A stretch of 55,311 nucleotides of DNA from RECG01 sp964444805 (GTDB taxonomy: Bacteria > Bacillota_I > Bacilli_A > Acholeplasmatales > Acholeplasmataceae), in the NCBI GenBank assembly GCA_964444805.1, contig CAYUIK010000039.1, positions 1 through 55,311 of the forward strand, read 5' to 3'. Below the pieces are notes generated by a model. That model did not search any database, was not told where the DNA came from, and saw only the letters and a list, made by a program, of their open reading frames with translations. Shown piece after piece: positions 24,321-32,146 of this stretch; position 1 is the stretch's first letter; every line of letters starts with the position of its first letter. The position numbers and the translations under genes were made by a program.

Positions 24321-24545
24321 ATGACTTATGGTACCATAAAAAATTTTGAAGCCGGTGACTATCGAATCGAAGTTCTGATTCCTTTTGTGAGAAAATACCT
24401 GCTCGTGACCCGCTACCCTTTGGTGCGTGTCCGATCTTTCAAAAGGCTCAAGAGCGTTTCAAGTTGGAAAAAACGACGTGCATCCTATACGTTAACACCG
24501 CGTTTCCCCCGAATCAAAAGAATTGTCATAAAGACCGCGACATAG
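24321..24545 (+). CDS. Small protein of unknown function, possibly frameshifted
   Basis: Not recognised. A very strong ribosome site (AGAGGAGGAA) stands ahead of this ATG, which argues for a real gene. The first 34 residues, MTYGTIKNFEAGDYRIEVLI and FVRKYLLVTRYP, look protein-like; the rest of the frame is arginine-rich and resembles noise. If one C is added in the CCC run at 24416-24418 the product instead continues as FGACPIFQKAQERFKLEK and CILYVNT and ends at 24559. That version has normal composition. So either the gene is broken or the base count in the run is wrong. Both versions overlap the end of the convergent symporter gene by more than 60 bases, which is unusual. Confidence 0.4.
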   Translation: MTYGTIKNFEAGDYRIEVLIPFVRKYLLVTRYPLVRVRSFKRLKSVSSWKKRRASYTLTPRFPRIKRIVIKTAT

Positions 24546-25852
24546 AGCGCACATCCTAGAAGGCTCAAAATGTTCCAAAGCATTTCATTAGGGCCGCCAT
24601 ACGTCAATGAAGGGATGAATAGAATACCAAAGAGCGGCAAGGCCATGGAAATGGCGGTCCCCGACCCGAGAACCATCTCTTCAGCAACCGGCGTTTCAAG
24701 GTTCGGATCGACCCCCTTCAACAGAGCCAATCCGGTGGAAGCGACACCGGTAAGCATACCGAAGAATCCAATGAAGTATTCGTCGATGTAATCATTGTAA
24801 ACCCGTTTGGTCATAAACTTCAAATAGAAGAGCGTCACGACTCCGGCGACGATCGACGTGACGAAGAGCTGCATTCCGTATTCACTGAGAAAAGTCAGCG
24901 TAATCGAGAGTGCCGCACCGGCAATCATGACGTTGAAGGAAGCTGAAGCGATGTTCGATAGCATGTAGTTGTTGGTCATGAAACGGACGTTTTTCCCCTT
25001 TTTTTCCATCCAAAGAAGTCCTCTCTTGTAAACGAGAGCGATCAAGATACCGATGATGAAATTGAAGCCTTTCATCAATCCGTAGACGGTTTCACCGATT
25101 CCGGACTGACCAAAGGTGACATAGGAGACATAGAGTATGAGATAGACGATGGAATAGATGATCGAGATAATGATCCCTTGCGTCGTCAAACCGTCGAGCA
25201 GACTGATTTCCTTGATCGTATCGATCTCAAGCGTGACTTTTCCCGCGGAATCCTCGCCGTAATCCTTTGGTTTCAAGCGACCCGTGCGACGACTCATTAT
25301 GTTGATGAGAACGACTCCGACGGTCCCCCCGAAGAAAAACCCGATCAAAGCATAGGAAGCACCGAGTACGGCCCCATTTCCACCAAGCATATCGTTCCAC
25401 ATGCGGCCGATCGACATCGCGAGACCCGGACCTTGTCCGAATCCAAGAGCGACGAGCATGCCGGATCCGATGAAATTATCCGCTGTAAACAAAAGCAAGA
25501 AAACGAGAATACCAACGACCGCCTGCAAGGCATACGTACTCGTGATTAGCATACCGGTCGACCAGATCTTTTTCTTGATCTTGCTCGGTTCGCGTTTGAG
25601 TGCTAGAGCGATAAACCCAATAGCAAGCGCGTGATAGACGATGTAGCCCATCTGGTCAACGTCGATAAACGTCTCTTCGCCGATGATGATCGGTGCGAAA
25701 ACGAGGGAAAGCGTAAGCCCGATGATCCCCCCGAGAAGAGCCGTCGGTATGACAATCTTGTTAAAAAACGGAACTTTGGTCTTGATGAGTTTGGCAACGA
25801 ACATTAAGACGCCGATGAGCATGAAGTATAAGATGATTCCCCATTCTTCCAT
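24485..25852 (-). CDS. gltS: Sodium/glutamate symporter family protein (GltS-like)
   Basis: A 455-residue integral membrane protein of the glutamate:sodium symporter (ESS) family. It has about 11-12 hydrophobic helices in two related halves. The first half carries GFGQGPGLAMSIG, typical of the re-entrant loop of GltS, and the second half the matching GVASTGLALLKGVDP. A cytosolic loop around residues 190-220 separates them. GltS imports glutamate with sodium; substrate in this organism is inferred. The ATG at 25852 has AAAGGAGA ahead and overlaps the end of the upstream acyltransferase gene by 49 bases, more than is usual, although both frames look genuine. Confidence 0.8.
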   Translation of the reverse strand: MEEWGIILYFMLIGVLMFVAKLIKTKVPFFNKIVIPTALLGGIIGLTLSLVFAPIIIGEETFIDVDQMGYIVYHALAIGFIALALKREPSKIKKKIWSTGMLITSTYALQAVVGILVFLLLFTADNFIGSGMLVALGFGQGPGLAMSIGRMWNDMLGGNGAVLGASYALIGFFFGGTVGVVLINIMSRRTGRLKPKDYGEDSAGKVTLEIDTIKEISLLDGLTTQGIIISIIYSIVYLILYVSYVTFGQSGIGETVYGLMKGFNFIIGILIALVYKRGLLWMEKKGKNVRFMTNNYMLSNIASASFNVMIAGAALSITLTFLSEYGMQLFVTSIVAGVVTLFYLKFMTKRVYNDYIDEYFIGFFGMLTGVASTGLALLKGVDPNLETPVAEEMVLGSGTAISMALPLFGILFIPSLTYGGPNEMLWNILSLLGCALYVAVFMTILLIRGKRGVNV

Positions 25853-26982
25853 GTTTCGTGTTCTCCTTTGTTGTAGTTGATCACATCGAATATCAGTTTA
25901 GGATCTTCGATCTCGATATAAAACGTATCGTCCTCATAATCGAAGGACAGGAAATTTTTTCTTGTAATGACGATGCCTTCCAGGCGCGAAAGCGCCAAGG
26001 AATACCTCTGATCTCCCGACATCTCCAGGGTCTTGTCATCAAGGATGATATCGACAGGTCCGAGGTTGATGCGTCGCATCCGGTCGAAATCGATCTTATA
26101 GAGTACACCTTTCGAATGGCATGGATGTTTCGCGATAACCGGAATTTTTTCTTGTTGCATCCGACCCCACGAAACGAAATCGTCAAACGGAAGATTTTCC
26201 AGAAATCCGTAGTCATCGACTCGTGTAAGCGGCCCACATTGACGGCAGGAAATGTCATTTCCTTTCGTCTGAATCGTCTGAATCGCTTCGCACTTCGGAC
26301 ACCAGTAAAGATAGTGTTCCGCCCCTTCGGCTCGTTTCTTGCCGACGTAGGGATAGCGCATTTTACGGTTCCAGTCATAGTCATTGAAGGCCAAGTTCTT
26401 TTTAAGAAGATCTTCGATTTCGGCGATGGACATGGATTCGATCTCAATTGTTTTTAACAGGCGATAATAATGAATATGGTAGTGACCGCGCTTTGCCCGA
26501 TGTCCCCACCGTGGTTTCGCGAGAAACCCGCCGTTAATCTTGGCGATTACAACGTCTTGTTTGAGTTTTTTGACGAGTTTCGCCGTACTCACATAGGATA
26601 CGTCTGTCTGTTCTCCAAAAAAGGATGCATTGCCTTCCGGAAAGAGCATGACGCTTCGTTTGTCTTGTTTGAGCGCATGAATGATCCCGCGAATCGTTTT
26701 CGTATCGCTTTGTCCTTTGCGTTTGGGTATCGAGTGAATCAGTCGGGTCAATGCGAACTTGAGCCCGGGTTTCGTATAGAGCATGATATTGGCGACCGGA
26801 TAGGGATAGGGTTTGAGATAATAGGCGACGTAGACCGGATCGAGTTCAGACGGATGATTGGCAACGAGAAAATAGGGTTCTTTTTCTCTGAGGTCAAAAT
26901 GATCGGTCGTTACGACGAAACGGTACTTCGACATGACGAACCACTTGACAATCTTGCGGGCAACTGCTGTTACTACGGGCAT
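25804..26982 (-). CDS. PlsC-like acyltransferase with zinc-ribbon insert
   Basis: A 392-residue protein. Residues 1-200 form a lysophospholipid acyltransferase (PlsC-type) domain with the catalytic motif NHPSELD (His43, Asp48) and the substrate motif FPEGNASF. After it comes a zinc-ribbon-like segment with two CxxC pairs (WCPKCEA and SCRQCG) and a further beta-rich domain of about 130 residues that I do not recognise. PlsC enzymes acylate lysophosphatidic acid in phospholipid synthesis; whether this longer form does so is not known. The ATG follows AAGGGAGA. Its 3' end overlaps gltS by 49 bases. Confidence 0.8.
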   Translation of the reverse strand: MPVVTAVARKIVKWFVMSKYRFVVTTDHFDLREKEPYFLVANHPSELDPVYVAYYLKPYPYPVANIMLYTKPGLKFALTRLIHSIPKRKGQSDTKTIRGIIHALKQDKRSVMLFPEGNASFFGEQTDVSYVSTAKLVKKLKQDVVIAKINGGFLAKPRWGHRAKRGHYHIHYYRLLKTIEIESMSIAEIEDLLKKNLAFNDYDWNRKMRYPYVGKKRAEGAEHYLYWCPKCEAIQTIQTKGNDISCRQCGPLTRVDDYGFLENLPFDDFVSWGRMQQEKIPVIAKHPCHSKGVLYKIDFDRMRRINLGPVDIILDDKTLEMSGDQRYSLALSRLEGIVITRKNFLSFDYEDDTFYIEIEDPKLIFDVINYNKGEHETWKNGESSYTSCSSAS

Positions 26983-27054
26983 ATGTCGTTCTCCCTTTAC
27001 GAGTCATTATACACGAAGTTCGTTAAAAACGAAAAGAGTTGAGATTTTCTTTAC

Positions 27055-27080
27055 AAAAAAAGGGGTATGTCGATACCCCT
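27055..27080 (-). terminator. Terminator of ald
   Basis: Stem AGGGGTAT / ATACCCCT with a 4-base loop, then a U-run on the minus strand (A-run 27055-27060). Confidence 0.9.
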
Positions 27081-27091
27081 CATGAAGTTGT

Positions 27092-28192
27092 TTATAGCTT
27101 GACGCATTCCAACCCGAAGGCATCGGACACCCCTGAACACGTGATGTTTCCATGATAGGTGTTGACACCCTTTTTGAGTGCTTCCGAGCGCTTGATCGCT
27201 TCTTCTAGTCCGAGATCGGCGAGCATCAGCCCATATTTGAGCGTCGCGTTGTTCAAAGCGACCGTCGAAGTCATAGGAACCGCTCCGGGAATATTGGCGA
27301 CCGAGTAGTGAAGAATGCCATCAACCATATAGGTCGGATCATCGTGATAGGTCATCTTCGAAACTTCGGTCGAACCGCCTTGATCGATCGCAACATCAAC
27401 GATGACACTGCCCGGACGCATGTCCTTGTAGTAGGCACGCTTGATCAATTTCGGTGCTTTCGCTCCGGGAAGGAGCACCGCACTGATGACGAGATCGGAA
27501 TCTTTAATGGTTTTGGCCAGATTGTCACGACTGCTATAGAGCGTTTGGATGCGATTGCCGTAAATATCATCGAGATAGGTCAATTTTTCAAGATTAACGT
27601 CGAGAACGGTGACATTAGCGCCTAAACCGACAAGCATCTTCAAAGCATTTTCCCCAACGACTCCAGCACCGATGATACAGGCATTCGCTCGTCTTGTTCC
27701 CGGAACCCCAGAGATGAGGATACCACTTCCGCCAAAAGGCTTTTCTAGAAATTTCGCCCCTTCGATCGCGCCAATGCGTCCGGCAACCTCGCTCATCGGT
27801 TTCAGACAAGGAAGAGAACCATCCGGCAATTCAATCGTCTCATAGGCAACCGCTTGGGTCTTGTTTTCAATCAAAGCGTGGGTTAAGTCCTCACAAGCTG
27901 CGAGGTGAAGATACGTATAGAGCAAGAGATCTTCCCGTAAGTAACGAAATTCCTGTTCGAGCGGTTCTTTCACTTTGACGATCATATTCGCTCGTTCCCA
28001 GACTTCCTTAGCCGTAGAAAGAATCGTCGCTCCGGCATCCGTGTAATCCTGATCGGTGAACCCGGAGTTTACTCCAGCCTCAGATTCAACGAAAACCGTA
28101 TGTCCGTGATGGACATATTCTGAAACGCTGCTGGGTGTTAGACCAACCCGAAATTCCTTGTGTTTAACTTCTTTTACCGTACCTACATTCAT
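27092..28192 (-). CDS. ald: Alanine dehydrogenase
   Basis: A 366-residue NAD-dependent enzyme that interconverts alanine with pyruvate and ammonia. The N-terminal catalytic domain shows VKEVKHKEFRVGLTPSSV, the substrate lysine in MIVKVKEPLEQE and the catalytic histidine in LYTYLHLAA. The Rossmann NAD motif is IIGAGVVGENALKMLVGLGA, and SVIVDVAIDQGGSTE is the family signature near the active site. Length is typical (about 370). The start has AAAGGAGAAG. It is a single gene with its own terminator. In fermenters it can work in either direction, to use alanine or to reoxidise NADH. Confidence 0.96.
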   Translation of the reverse strand: MNVGTVKEVKHKEFRVGLTPSSVSEYVHHGHTVFVESEAGVNSGFTDQDYTDAGATILSTAKEVWERANMIVKVKEPLEQEFRYLREDLLLYTYLHLAACEDLTHALIENKTQAVAYETIELPDGSLPCLKPMSEVAGRIGAIEGAKFLEKPFGGSGILISGVPGTRRANACIIGAGVVGENALKMLVGLGANVTVLDVNLEKLTYLDDIYGNRIQTLYSSRDNLAKTIKDSDLVISAVLLPGAKAPKLIKRAYYKDMRPGSVIVDVAIDQGGSTEVSKMTYHDDPTYMVDGILHYSVANIPGAVPMTSTVALNNATLKYGLMLADLGLEEAIKRSEALKKGVNTYHGNITCSGVSDAFGLECVKL

Positions 28193-28241
28193 GCGCTTCT
28201 CCTTTGTATCGTTATTGTTCTCGATTACACATCGAGTTCTT

Positions 28242-28874
28242 TTAACTAGCCTTTTTTTTGAGTTCCTCGTCGTAAATCCTTTTGACGAGCACGTTTAGTT
28301 TCGTCCGATCTTTGATTAGTGTGCGAAGTTTCTTTTGTTGCTCGATGTTTTCCTCTACTTTGAGCCAAAGTTTAAGATAGCCCTGTTCACCATACTTGCG
28401 TTCCATATGTTCGATCAGTCGGTCCAAGTGTTCATCGAAGGTGAGATCGGGAAAATGGGATAATCCGTACTGAATGGTGCGTCTGAGCACGTGTTCGGGT
28501 TCAAGGTCACGATCGGCTTCGGCGATAATCTTGCCATAGATCGAGCGAGGTTCTTCATCCTTCGAAGCACGGTGATCTTCGATCGCCTGACTCATGAGAA
28601 TTAAATCGTCATTGGAAAAATAGGATCGCAGCATCTCATCATTCAAGAGATAACGTGCTCCGGTCTCATGGTGATCGCTACGACCGTACATCATGCCGAT
28701 GTCATGATAGATGGCGATGACATAGACCATATCGTAATCGACATCATAGTCCTTGGCAATCGAAAGTGACCTGTTTAAAACCGTGTGGATATGGTCGGGA
28801 CGATGCGCCTCATCGAACGTCTCATAGATCGGAATGATCGTCTCATTCAGATATTGTTTCAAGTTCTTGTTCAT
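28242..28874 (-). CDS. HD-domain phosphohydrolase
   Basis: A 210-residue HD-superfamily protein. The metal-binding histidines and aspartates are visible: HRPDHIHTVLNRS near residues 24-36, then YHDIGMMYGR (HD pair) and a further DHRASKDEE motif after it. This is the layout of small stand-alone HD phosphohydrolases, which act on nucleotides or nucleotide-like signals; the substrate is not known. The start overlaps the stop of the upstream Nudix gene (ATGA), so the two are translationally coupled and may form a nucleotide clean-up pair. The C-terminus is lysine-rich. Confidence 0.82.
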   Translation of the reverse strand: MNKNLKQYLNETIIPIYETFDEAHRPDHIHTVLNRSLSIAKDYDVDYDMVYVIAIYHDIGMMYGRSDHHETGARYLLNDEMLRSYFSNDDLILMSQAIEDHRASKDEEPRSIYGKIIAEADRDLEPEHVLRRTIQYGLSHFPDLTFDEHLDRLIEHMERKYGEQGYLKLWLKVEENIEQQKKLRTLIKDRTKLNVLVKRIYDEELKKKAS

Positions 28875-29290
28875 AGTTCTTCCTGGCGTTCTAAATATTG
28901 TACCATCATCTTGAAAATATCACGATCAATGGCGTATGTCAGCTTTTTAAGCGTTTCTTCTTCGCTTAACCAAAGGATTTCCGTGATTTCCTCCTGTTGA
29001 GGTTTGAACGTCGTGGTCTTCGCTTCCGCTAAAAAGTACGTGACTTTTTTCTTCACCCGAAAACGCGGTGAATAGGTCGATTCCGCTCGAACGTTCGGTA
29101 TGATGAATACGTCGAGTCCGGTTTCCTCCGATACTTCGCGATAAGCCGTCATCACTTCATCTTCGTCTTTTTCCATATGGCCCTTGGGAAAACCGTAGTG
29201 ATTTCCGTGTTTCTGTTTAATCACGACATATCGCTTCTGTTCGTCTTGTTTTTGATAGATCACCGCACCACACGAACGCTCCTTGATCAT
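28871..29290 (-). CDS. Nudix hydrolase
   Basis: A 139-residue Nudix-fold hydrolase. The complete Nudix box starts at GHMEKDEDEV and continues through REVSEETGLDV, giving G-x5-E-x7-R-E-U-x-E-E-x-G-U. The preceding KQKHGNHYGFPKG is typical of diadenosine tetraphosphatase-like members, so nucleoside polyphosphates are likely substrates. The ATG at 29290 was chosen over an in-frame GTG at 29305 because GAGG fits it best as ribosome site. It overlaps the HD-domain gene downstream by ATGA. Divergent from glgA. Confidence 0.88.
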   Translation of the reverse strand: MIKERSCGAVIYQKQDEQKRYVVIKQKHGNHYGFPKGHMEKDEDEVMTAYREVSEETGLDVFIIPNVRAESTYSPRFRVKKKVTYFLAEAKTTTFKPQQEEITEILWLSEEETLKKLTYAIDRDIFKMMVQYLERQEEL

Positions 29291-29381
29291 CGTATCGAAC
29301 CTCACTTCTTTTGGTTTAATTATAGCACATCCGAAAACGAAAAGACAATGTTTTTCGTATCACATTAAGGGAACTGTTTTA

Positions 29382-29410
29382 TTGCCATAAGCGCTTACAT
29401 CGTGTATAAT
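29382..29410 (+). promoter_or_regulatory. Promoter of glgAC with a cre-like palindrome
   Basis: TTGCCA (29382-29387), 17 bases, TATAAT (29405-29410). In the spacer lies CATAAGCGCTTACA (29386-29399), an almost symmetrical copy of the CcpA catabolite-responsive element (consensus core AAGCGNTT). Binding there would block RNA polymerase, so carbon-source repression is likely but untested. Confidence 0.8.
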
Positions 29411-29467
29411 GAAGTTAATCACATGATCGCGTGACAGTTAAGCCCAGACACACGAGGTGAGTACGAC

Positions 29468-30886
29468 GTGAAGATTCTATTCGCAAGTTCAGAAGTCTTT
29501 CCTTTTAGTAAAACAGGTGGTCTCGCCGACATGGCAGCTTTTTTGCCGAAATCCTTATCTTCACTCGGTCACGACGTTCAGGTCATTACGCCTTACTATC
29601 CAACGATCAAGGACCAGCTCGAACGCATCGGAACGAGGGCCATTCGTTTCGGAGGGATCGAAACGATCGTTCACTACTATCATCTCATCAAAAACGACGT
29701 GACCTATGTCTTTGTCCAGAACATGCACTACTTCGAACGTGACATGCTCTATGGATATAACGATGATGCGGAACGTTTTTCCTGTTTCGCTTATGCGATC
29801 CTGGAATATCTCGATGTCGCATCTTTGTCGATCGACATCCTTCATTTAAACGACTGGCAGACGGGGATGGTTCCCTATCTTCTCGATGCCCACTATCGAC
29901 AAAGAAGCGATCTCTATCGGTTTCTGCCAACCGTATTAACGATTCATAACCTTGAATATCAGGGTTCATTCGAACCCTATGTGAGTCGTTTTTTCAATAC
30001 GGACTTCGATTTTACCTATGTACACTTCGGTCGCGTCAATTTTTTGAAGGCCGGCATCGAACGCGCGACACGCATCAATACGGTCAGTCCTTCCTACCGG
30101 AGTGAAGTGCTCAGTCATGAGTACGGTTTTTCGCTTGATGGGGCGCTAAAAAAACGTGAATCAGACTTTTACGGTATACTCAATGGTATCGACTATGCCG
30201 TCTTCGATCCACGAACGGATGCCTTGATCGAGCGCAACTACGGCATCAAAGACGTCTATTCCGGCAAACGTGCCAATAAAGCCCGATTGCTTAAGGACGT
30301 TCACTTAGACGTCGATCTCGACGTTCCCTTGATTGCCTACATCGGCCGACTTGCCGGGCAGAAGGGGATCAATCTGATGTCTCAGACACTCGAAGATGTC
30401 ATCGTTCACAGTCGAGCTCGATTCGTTCTCATGGGTTCGGGAAACGACTCCTATGAAGCGTTTTTTCGATACCTCACGAACAAATATCCGAACAAAGTCG
30501 CCCACTATATTGGATTCAACGAACAGATGGCGCACCAGATCTACGCCGCTGCCGACCTCTTCCTAATGCCGAGCAGGTTCGAACCTTGTGGACTCGGTCA
30601 AATGATCGCCATGCGCTACGGTACTCTGCCCATCGTCCGGGAAACCGGAGGTCTCAAGGACACGGTCATCCCCTATAATGTCTACGCACAGGAAGGCACG
30701 GGATTCGGATTCTCTCGCTATGACCCCTATGACTTCAAAGAAAAGGTCTATGATGCGATTCGCGTATATGAAAATGCTTTGCCAGATTTCAAAAACATGG
30801 TTAAACGGGCAATGAAGCAGGACTTTACTCTTAAACGTATGGCTTTGGAATATGAACGACTATATCAAACTATTGTAGGAGCGTGA
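29468..30886 (+). CDS. glgA: Glycogen synthase (ADP-glucose, GT5)
   Basis: A 472-residue cytosolic glucosyltransferase of family GT5 that extends alpha-1,4-glucan from ADP-glucose. The N-terminal ADP-glucose loop is SKTGGLADMAAFLP (from residue 14). The C-terminal Rossmann half has AYIGRLAGQKGINLM, and near the end the catalytic PSRFEPCGLGQMIAMRYGTL and VRETGGLKDTV. Length is as expected for bacterial GlgA. The start is GTG at 29468 with GAGGTGA ahead. It is followed by glgC after 3 bases, so ADP-glucose synthesis and use are co-expressed. Neither a branching enzyme (glgB) nor phosphorylase (glgP) is in the window. Confidence 0.95.
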   Translation: MKILFASSEVFPFSKTGGLADMAAFLPKSLSSLGHDVQVITPYYPTIKDQLERIGTRAIRFGGIETIVHYYHLIKNDVTYVFVQNMHYFERDMLYGYNDDAERFSCFAYAILEYLDVASLSIDILHLNDWQTGMVPYLLDAHYRQRSDLYRFLPTVLTIHNLEYQGSFEPYVSRFFNTDFDFTYVHFGRVNFLKAGIERATRINTVSPSYRSEVLSHEYGFSLDGALKKRESDFYGILNGIDYAVFDPRTDALIERNYGIKDVYSGKRANKARLLKDVHLDVDLDVPLIAYIGRLAGQKGINLMSQTLEDVIVHSRARFVLMGSGNDSYEAFFRYLTNKYPNKVAHYIGFNEQMAHQIYAAADLFLMPSRFEPCGLGQMIAMRYGTLPIVRETGGLKDTVIPYNVYAQEGTGFGFSRYDPYDFKEKVYDAIRVYENALPDFKNMVKRAMKQDFTLKRMALEYERLYQTIVGA

Positions 30887-30889
30887 CAC

Positions 30890-32116
30890 ATGGAAACCTT
30901 AACACTGATTCTTGCCGGAGGCAAAGGCACGAGACTCGATATTCTTTCGAAGCGACGCAGTAAGCCAGCGATGCCTTTCGCGGGAAAATTCCGCATCATC
31001 GACTTTTGTTTGAGCAACTGCACCCAATCGAACCTCTATGACATCGGTATCCTGACTCAATATCTTCCCCTTTCGTTGAACGAACACATCGGAAGCGGAA
31101 AAGCCTGGGATCTCGACCGACGTGACTCGAGCGTCACGCTGCTTCAGCCACACAATTACTGGTATTTGGGAACAGCGGATGCCGTTTTGAAAAATCTTGA
31201 GTTCATCGATCGCCGGTCGCCGAAGTACGTTCTCATTCTATCCGGCGATCACATCTACAAGATGGATTACCGTAAGATGATTCGGGCCCACAAAGAAAAC
31301 AATGCCCGTCTAACCATCGCCACTCAACCGGTTCCCCCGGAAGAAGTCAGTCGTTTTGGCATCATGTCCGTCAACGATGAAGGTGAAATCATCGAATTCG
31401 CGGAAAAGCCGAAAACATCGAAGTCGAATCTCGCTTCCATGGGTATCTATCTATTCAATTTAGACCTCCTCAAGGAAGTCTTGCTCAACATCAAACGGGA
31501 CGACCTCGATTTCGGTCATCATATCATTCCCCATTTGATCGCATCCACGAAACACAACGTTTACGCCTATGAATTCAAGGATTACTGGCAAGATGTCGGA
31601 ACGTATGATTCCTACCTCGATACGAACCTGTCGCTCGCCAAAAATTTTGTCGATCTCGACTTATACGACCCGACTTGGAAAGTGTTTACGAAAAGCGAGG
31701 ATCTCCCTCCTGTCAAAGTCGGCAACAATGCCCAGATGAAAGACAGTCTCGTATCAAACGGCTGTATCATCGAGGGTACGGTCATCAATTCCGTGCTGAG
31801 TCCGGGTGTCCGTGTCGGAAAGGGTTCCATCATTAAAGACAGTGTTATCCTGAACAACGTCTTGATCGGCAAAGACGTCACGATTGACCGTTCGATCATC
31901 GACAAGCGTTGCGTCATCGGACATAACTCGAAAATCGGTTACGGCGACGACATGACACCGAACCGCGATAAACCGGATCTGCTCAGATCGGGAATCACGG
32001 TCGTTGAAAAGGGAACGGAAATCCCCAGTGATATGACGATCGGTAGAAATTGTCGAATCTTTCGCGAAGGCATGTTCACGCAGAATGACATACCGAGTGG
32101 AACGACGTTGAAATAA
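30890..32116 (+). CDS. glgC: Glucose-1-phosphate adenylyltransferase
   Basis: A 408-residue enzyme that makes ADP-glucose from glucose-1-phosphate and ATP, the first step of glycogen synthesis. The N-terminal nucleotidyltransferase domain has LILAGGKGTRLDILSKRRSK and AMPFAGKFRIIDFCLSN. The C-terminal third is a left-handed beta-helix with hexapeptide repeats (VINSVLSPGVRVGKGSIIKD). It is a full-length GlgC; a separate GlgD subunit, found in bacilli, is not encoded here. It starts 3 bases after glgA with GTAGGAG ahead and a terminator follows, so glgA-glgC is a two-gene operon. Confidence 0.95.
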   Translation: METLTLILAGGKGTRLDILSKRRSKPAMPFAGKFRIIDFCLSNCTQSNLYDIGILTQYLPLSLNEHIGSGKAWDLDRRDSSVTLLQPHNYWYLGTADAVLKNLEFIDRRSPKYVLILSGDHIYKMDYRKMIRAHKENNARLTIATQPVPPEEVSRFGIMSVNDEGEIIEFAEKPKTSKSNLASMGIYLFNLDLLKEVLLNIKRDDLDFGHHIIPHLIASTKHNVYAYEFKDYWQDVGTYDSYLDTNLSLAKNFVDLDLYDPTWKVFTKSEDLPPVKVGNNAQMKDSLVSNGCIIEGTVINSVLSPGVRVGKGSIIKDSVILNNVLIGKDVTIDRSIIDKRCVIGHNSKIGYGDDMTPNRDKPDLLRSGITVVEKGTEIPSDMTIGRNCRIFREGMFTQNDIPSGTTLK

Positions 32117-32120
32117 AGTG

Positions 32121-32146
32121 AAAGGACGCAGAACGCGTCCTTTTCT
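32121..32146 (+). terminator. Terminator of glgAC
   Basis: Stem AAAGGACGC / GCGTCCTTT with an AGAAC loop, then TTCTTT. It lies directly between glgC and the convergent recD2. Confidence 0.85.
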
